Positions 60,608 through 64,000 of a stretch of 64,000 nucleotides of DNA are shown one piece after another (the stretch's first letter is position 1; the number at the start of each line of letters is the position of its first letter). Under the pieces are notes generated by a model. It was not told where the DNA came from, did no database searches, and was given only the letters and a program-made list of their open reading frames with translations. Position numbers and translations under genes: made by a program. The stretch lies in contig DHVX01000062.1 in assembly GCA_002412885.1 (NCBI GenBank), positions 197,047 through 261,046 of the forward strand. The letters run 5' to 3'. Origin of the DNA: Bacteroidales bacterium UBA5197 (GTDB lineage Bacteria; Bacteroidota; Bacteroidia; Bacteroidales; Lentimicrobiaceae).

Positions 60608-60643
60608 GACCTAACAAGTTTTCTTTTCTTAACTTGTTAGGTC
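60608..60643 (+). repeat. Perfect palindrome GACCTAACAAGTT...AACTTGTTAGGTC
   Basis: 13-base perfect stem around TTCTTTTCTT, followed by TTCTTTTTAATTT on the plus strand, so it is terminator-shaped in the plus direction. No plus-strand gene precedes it. A second copy lies at 53837-53869. Confidence 0.7.
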
Positions 60644-60780
60644 TTCTTTTTAATTTCAGTTCTGGATTTTGGATTTTGAAAAGTTTTTTATCGTCCAACC
60701 AGGAAATCTCCACACATATTCCATACTTTAGCCTGCAAAATTGCTGTTAATAAAGGCGCTAACTTCCAAAACAAAGAATT

Positions 60781-61389
60781 ATGAAACGCATGCTTATAGT
60801 ATTCATTCTGGCAATCGGTTTTAATGTTGCAAATGCGCAGTGCATTGCGTGCTGGGAGCTCCGCAAAGTTGAAATAACCATGATAAGTGGTCAAAATATT
60901 ACCGGATATATTAAGTGGAATGATGTATGGCTGAATGATGTACTTGATACTGCGGTCTGGAAGAACAGATTTCCTGAAAGTCTGCTTCCTTATTATGAGA
61001 ATCTGGGCTATAAATGGGATCTTGAGTTGATCACAGAGATATTTGTGATCAACAATGATTCAATTGTTGAATTTCTTGCGACCAAAGCGATAAGCATCGG
61101 GAATCTTGATTATACCAAAATCAAATCCGTTCAGGAGCTTGACAAAGGGGCAAAAATCTACCATGGCGTGGGAGACATACAGATATTCACGCAAAGTGAA
61201 ATTGATAAACTGAAAACAAATCCGGTTGCGGTTTTATTTTATACTTCTGCATATTTTGGAACCTATTTTCTGAGTTATAATCCGGCGATTACAGCCAAAG
61301 AGCTGAGCAGAATCAATGAGGAAAATTATTCAAAAATGGCAGTGGATTTGAAAGCGAAGGGAGTAATTGTTTACTCTGTCGGGTTTTAA
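60781..61389 (+). CDS. Exported protein of unknown function
   Basis: 202 residues. Signal peptide 1-19 (MKRMLIVFILAIGFNVANAQ), immediately followed by CIACWELRK, so the mature N-terminus carries a CxxC pair. The remainder looks like a small alpha/beta domain (VEITMISGQNITGYIKWNDVWL; KAISIGNLDYTKIKSVQEL) with no motif I recognise. The first part resembles a beta-strand domain built around a regulated-expression motif (SGQNITGYI), seen in small bacterial envelope proteins. It is 120 bases ahead of ftsX and could have its own promoter; no exact -7 box was seen. Confidence 0.75.
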   Translation: MKRMLIVFILAIGFNVANAQCIACWELRKVEITMISGQNITGYIKWNDVWLNDVLDTAVWKNRFPESLLPYYENLGYKWDLELITEIFVINNDSIVEFLATKAISIGNLDYTKIKSVQELDKGAKIYHGVGDIQIFTQSEIDKLKTNPVAVLFYTSAYFGTYFLSYNPAITAKELSRINEENYSKMAVDLKAKGVIVYSVGF

Positions 61390-61509
61390 ATGAATACATT
61401 ATCACAATCCAAAGCACAACTGATTTAACCTTTTTTGGCATGAAGGCTTTTTTACAAGCCTTCCCATGCTTCATTATTTTTTCTTACTTTCGCAGTCACA
61501 ATCAAGCTT

Positions 61510-62385
61510 ATGGCCCACAACGAAGACAGACTCAGTCGCAGGAGGTTGCAATCCTCAACCGCCACCACCATCATCAGCATTTCGCTGGTGCTGTTTATGC
61601 TTGGTTTGCTGGGACTTATTGTTCTTCACGCGCAGAAGCTTTCAGATTATGTAAAAGAAAATATCGGGTTTTCGGTTATCATTAAGGAAGAAATTAAAGA
61701 GTCAGGCATTATTGAGTTTCAAAAAAAACTTGATCTTGAACCCTTTGTAAAATCTACAGAATACATAACCCGTGAAAGAGCAGCCAAAGAGCTCACCGAT
61801 GAACTTGGAGAAGATTTTGTTGACTTTCTGGGATTCAATCCATTGCTTGCTTCTATCGATATCAGACTTCAGGCCGCTTATGCCAACAACGACAGTCTGG
61901 CCATGCTTGAGCAAAAACTCATTGCCAATCCTCGGGTGAAAGAAGTGTTTTATCATAAATCGCTGGTAGAACTGGTAAATCAGAACATCAGGCGTATAAG
62001 TATGGTTCTTCTTGCTTTTACGGCGGTGCTGATGTTGATTTCTATCGCTTTGATTAACAATACAATCCGCCTCAGCGTTTACAGCAAGCGGTTTATTATT
62101 CGGAGTATGCAACTGGTGGGAGCCACGCAAAGTTTTATACGAAAACCGTTTCTGATTAAAAGTTTAGTTCACGGATTAATCAGTGCTTTGATTGCCATTG
62201 TTCTGCTTGCGGTTGTGCTGTATTTTTCGCGAAAAGCACTTCCCGAAATGGTTGATATGCAGGATATTGATATGTTCCTTTCCCTGTTCGGGATAGTTAC
62301 GGTTCTTGGCCTGATAATTACCGGTTTTTCGACCTTGCTGGCGGTGCGTAAGTTCCTGAGGATCAGTCAGGACAGGCTTTTTTAG
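61510..62385 (+). CDS. ftsX: Cell division protein FtsX (permease-like)
   Basis: 291 residues. Cytosolic N-terminus (MAHNEDRLSRRRL), a first helix (about 22-42), an extracytoplasmic domain (about 45-160; the YITRERAAKELTDELGEDFVDFLGFNPL stretch is typical), then three C-terminal helices (about 170-285). FtsX with the ATPase FtsE activates peptidoglycan hydrolases during division. ftsE is not adjacent, which is common in this phylum. It is first in the order ftsX-DUF3098-uppP-truB. A weak -7-like TACTTTCG (61489-61496) lies just upstream. Confidence 0.95.
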   Translation: MAHNEDRLSRRRLQSSTATTIISISLVLFMLGLLGLIVLHAQKLSDYVKENIGFSVIIKEEIKESGIIEFQKKLDLEPFVKSTEYITRERAAKELTDELGEDFVDFLGFNPLLASIDIRLQAAYANNDSLAMLEQKLIANPRVKEVFYHKSLVELVNQNIRRISMVLLAFTAVLMLISIALINNTIRLSVYSKRFIIRSMQLVGATQSFIRKPFLIKSLVHGLISALIAIVLLAVVLYFSRKALPEMVDMQDIDMFLSLFGIVTVLGLIITGFSTLLAVRKFLRISQDRLF

Positions 62386-62499
62386 GAAATCTCAGAAACT
62401 GACAGTCGGGCTGAATAATGCAGGGCTTGCCAGATGAAATTGCTGAAAAATATTTATTGATCTTACACCTGAACCTTCAGGAATTAAAAAATAACAATC

Positions 62500-62781
62500 A
62501 TGAACCTGAAAAAATCTGAAAAGCTTGCTGAGAAAAAGGCAACTTCTATGAGCGAAAAAGAATTGCAATTTGCATTCGGCAAGGAGAATTACCGTCTGAT
62601 GCTGATTGGATTGGGCGTTCTGGCTCTTGGATTCATTTTAATGGTTGGCGGCGGCACCAACGATCCTTATGTTTTCAACGATGCCATGTTTAATTTTCAG
62701 CGTCTTACACTGGCTCCATTACTCTTATTGGCAGGTTATGTCATTGAGATATATGCCATTATGAAAAAGCCCCGCGACTAA
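62500..62781 (+). CDS. DUF3098 small membrane protein
   Basis: 93 residues with two membrane helices (about 34-52, 69-87). The signature FGKENYRLMLIGLGVLALGFILMVGGG is typical of DUF3098, a family I know only from Bacteroidota, usually between ftsX and uppP. The N-terminal 25 residues are lysine-rich and cytosolic. It is followed by uppP after 3 bases, so cotranscribed. Function unknown; the context suggests an envelope or division role. Confidence 0.92.
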   Translation: MNLKKSEKLAEKKATSMSEKELQFAFGKENYRLMLIGLGVLALGFILMVGGGTNDPYVFNDAMFNFQRLTLAPLLLLAGYVIEIYAIMKKPRD

Positions 62782-62784
62782 AGC

Positions 62785-63564
62785 ATGAGTATTTTCGAAG
62801 CCATTATCATTGCCATTGTAGAAGGAATTACTGAGTTTCTGCCAGTATCTTCTACCGGTCATATGATTATTACTCAGGAATTGCTGGGTATGGAGATCAA
62901 TGATTTTGTGAAAGCTTATACAGTGAATATTCAGTTTGGCGCAATTCTATCGGTGATTGTACTATACTGGAAGCACTTTTTTCAGTCTGTTGATTTCTAT
63001 TTTAAACTTTTTGTTGCATTTCTGCCTTCAGCTATAATCGGGTTTCTGTTGATTGACTTTATCGACAGCCTGCTTGAAAATGTTGTGGTTGTTGCGGTAA
63101 TGCTCGTATTGGGAGGTGTTGTGCTGATTTTTGTTGACAAGTGGTTTAAAAATCCGGCTAAAGATCAAACAATCAGCTATCCTTCTGCACTGAAGATTGG
63201 TTTTTTTCAATGTATTGCAATGATACCCGGCGTTTCGCGATCGGCGGCCACCATTATCGGCGGAATGACCCAAAAACTCGATCGCAAAACGGCTGCTGAG
63301 TTCTCGTTTTTTCTTGCCGTACCTACCATGTTTGCTGCAGCCGGATATAAATTATTGCAGAATTATAAAACCATCACGCCTGAAAATATTGATATTTTAT
63401 TGATTGGCAATGCAGTAGCTTTTGTAGTGGCCCTGATTGCCATCAAATCCTTCATTTCTTTCCTTACAAAATACGGGTTCAAGGTTTTTGGATATTACCG
63501 TATTGTTGTCGGCCTCGCCATATTGATTATGCTGGCGCTTGGCTATGATCTAAAAATTACTTGA
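62785..63564 (+). CDS. uppP: Undecaprenyl-diphosphatase (UppP/BacA)
   Basis: 259 residues with about eight membrane helices. Catalytic motifs [14 protein letters not shown] (13-26) and [13 protein letters not shown] (mid-protein, with the catalytic Ser/Arg) are complete. It recycles undecaprenyl diphosphate to the monophosphate lipid carrier for peptidoglycan and surface polysaccharides, and confers bacitracin tolerance. Its stop codon TGA shares bases with the truB ATG (TGATG), so translation is coupled. Confidence 0.97.
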   Translation: MSIFEAIIIAIVEGITEFLPVSSTGHMIITQELLGMEINDFVKAYTVNIQFGAILSVIVLYWKHFFQSVDFYFKLFVAFLPSAIIGFLLIDFIDSLLENVVVVAVMLVLGGVVLIFVDKWFKNPAKDQTISYPSALKIGFFQCIAMIPGVSRSAATIIGGMTQKLDRKTAAEFSFFLAVPTMFAAAGYKLLQNYKTITPENIDILLIGNAVAFVVALIAIKSFISFLTKYGFKVFGYYRIVVGLAILIMLALGYDLKIT

Positions 63565-64000
63565 TGCTGACTCGTTTTGAAGAAGGAGAAGTGCTCCTGA
63601 TAGATAAACCACTTACCTGGACTTCATTTGATGTTATCAACCGTTTCCGGAACTTTCTGCGGAAGCAATACAATTTAAAAAAGCTGAAAGTCGGACACGC
63701 CGGAACCCTTGATCCATTGGCCGATGGTTTGCTGATTGTTTGCACCGGCAAGTTTACCAAACGCATTGATGAATTTCAGGCGCAGGAGAAAGAGTACATC
63801 GGTACATTCCGGCTAGGTGCAACAACGCCTTCATTTGACCTCGAGCATGAGATAGATCAGATATACAATACCGATCATATTACAGAAGCAATGATTTATA
63901 ATGCTGCCCTTGAGCTTTCAGGCGATATTATGCAGATTCCTCCGGTTTACTCAGCCATAAAAGTTGGCGGGAAACGTGCCTATAAATTTGCCCGTAAAGA
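63564..64000 (+). CDS. truB: tRNA pseudouridine synthase B, 5' part
   Basis: 145 complete codons up to the window end, so the 3' part is outside. Start [16 protein letters not shown]; catalytic Asp50 lies in GHAGTLDPLADGLL (45-58). The PPVYSAIKVGGKRAYKFARK stretch is typical of TruB. It converts U55 of tRNA to pseudouridine. The ATG overlaps the uppP stop (TGATG), placing it as last gene seen in the ftsX-DUF3098-uppP-truB order. Confidence 0.95.
   Translation, partial: MLTRFEEGEVLLIDKPLTWTSFDVINRFRNFLRKQYNLKKLKVGHAGTLDPLADGLLIVCTGKFTKRIDEFQAQEKEYIGTFRLGATTPSFDLEHEIDQIYNTDHITEAMIYNAALELSGDIMQIPPVYSAIKVGGKRAYKFARK

Overview
The window reads as chromosomal DNA of a non-phototrophic member of the Bacteroidota, probably Bacteroidales or a related order. 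The evidence is a type IX secretion C-terminal sorting domain, phylum-typical families (DUF3098, a DksA-like protein without a zinc finger), -7 boxes of the form TAnnTTTG ahead of many genes, few Shine-Dalgarno sequences, and intergenic palindromes of kinds common in this phylum. Genus and species cannot be told from the sequence. I see no rRNA, tRNA, CRISPR array, transposase or prophage.

Layout. 1-2.5 kb: a queuosine-precursor-type transporter and the Mg2+ transporter MgtE. 2.85-6.06 kb: a tight minus-strand operon kaiC-kaiB-kaiB-PAS, a KaiA-less clock or timer module; this is the most striking system here. 6.4-8.6 kb: an exported peptide deformylase homologue and a CreD homologue whose likely start region carries an in-frame TAG. 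8.6-13.3 kb: aspS, small membrane and secreted proteins, and two clusters of a dispersed palindromic repeat. 13.3-20.5 kb: a giant alpha-2-macroglobulin-like protein lacking the thioester, and a DUF3108 protein. 20.6-22.3 kb: a hipBA pair with a symmetric operator-like array. 22.4-26.6 kb: a PQQ-like propeller protein, an unknown exported protein, and a C10 cysteine protease with a T9SS tail. 27.1-30.4 kb: DJ-1/PfpI and MDR reductase genes, a 60-bp remnant of a second DJ-1 gene, an acidic protein, a hemerythrin and DUF5661, which looks like a stress neighbourhood. 31.2-35.8 kb: ileS, dksA-like, lspA. 35.9-44.6 kb: a sigma-like gene and a zinc-finger membrane anti-sigma-like gene, divergent from a TPR-CHAT protease, followed by a convergent three-gene operon of exported proteins. 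45.2-49.1 kb: an acyltransferase, two paralogous beta-barrel proteins, a REP-like array and pheS. 49.3-52.6 kb: two exported cyclophilins and a radical SAM/GME-fold fusion. 52.7-53.8 kb: a wHTH-Fic protein with Gln in place of the catalytic His. 54.0-60.4 kb: pepT, an OPT transporter and leuS. 60.8-64 kb: an exported unknown protein, then ftsX-DUF3098-uppP-truB, with truB cut by the window end.

How genes work together. KaiC and the two KaiB proteins should form a phosphorylation or ATPase timer, with the PAS/coiled-coil protein as a likely input or output partner. The sigma-like and anti-sigma-like pair may control the divergent CHAT protease. HipB and the wHTH-Fic protein each have repeated or symmetric motifs over their own -7 box, suggesting autoregulation. 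The OPT transporter and PepT fit oligopeptide uptake followed by tripeptide cleavage. UppP, FtsX and LspA serve the envelope. Four aminoacyl-tRNA synthetase genes (aspS, ileS, pheS, leuS) are scattered through the window, and three of them share a near-identical promoter/start region.
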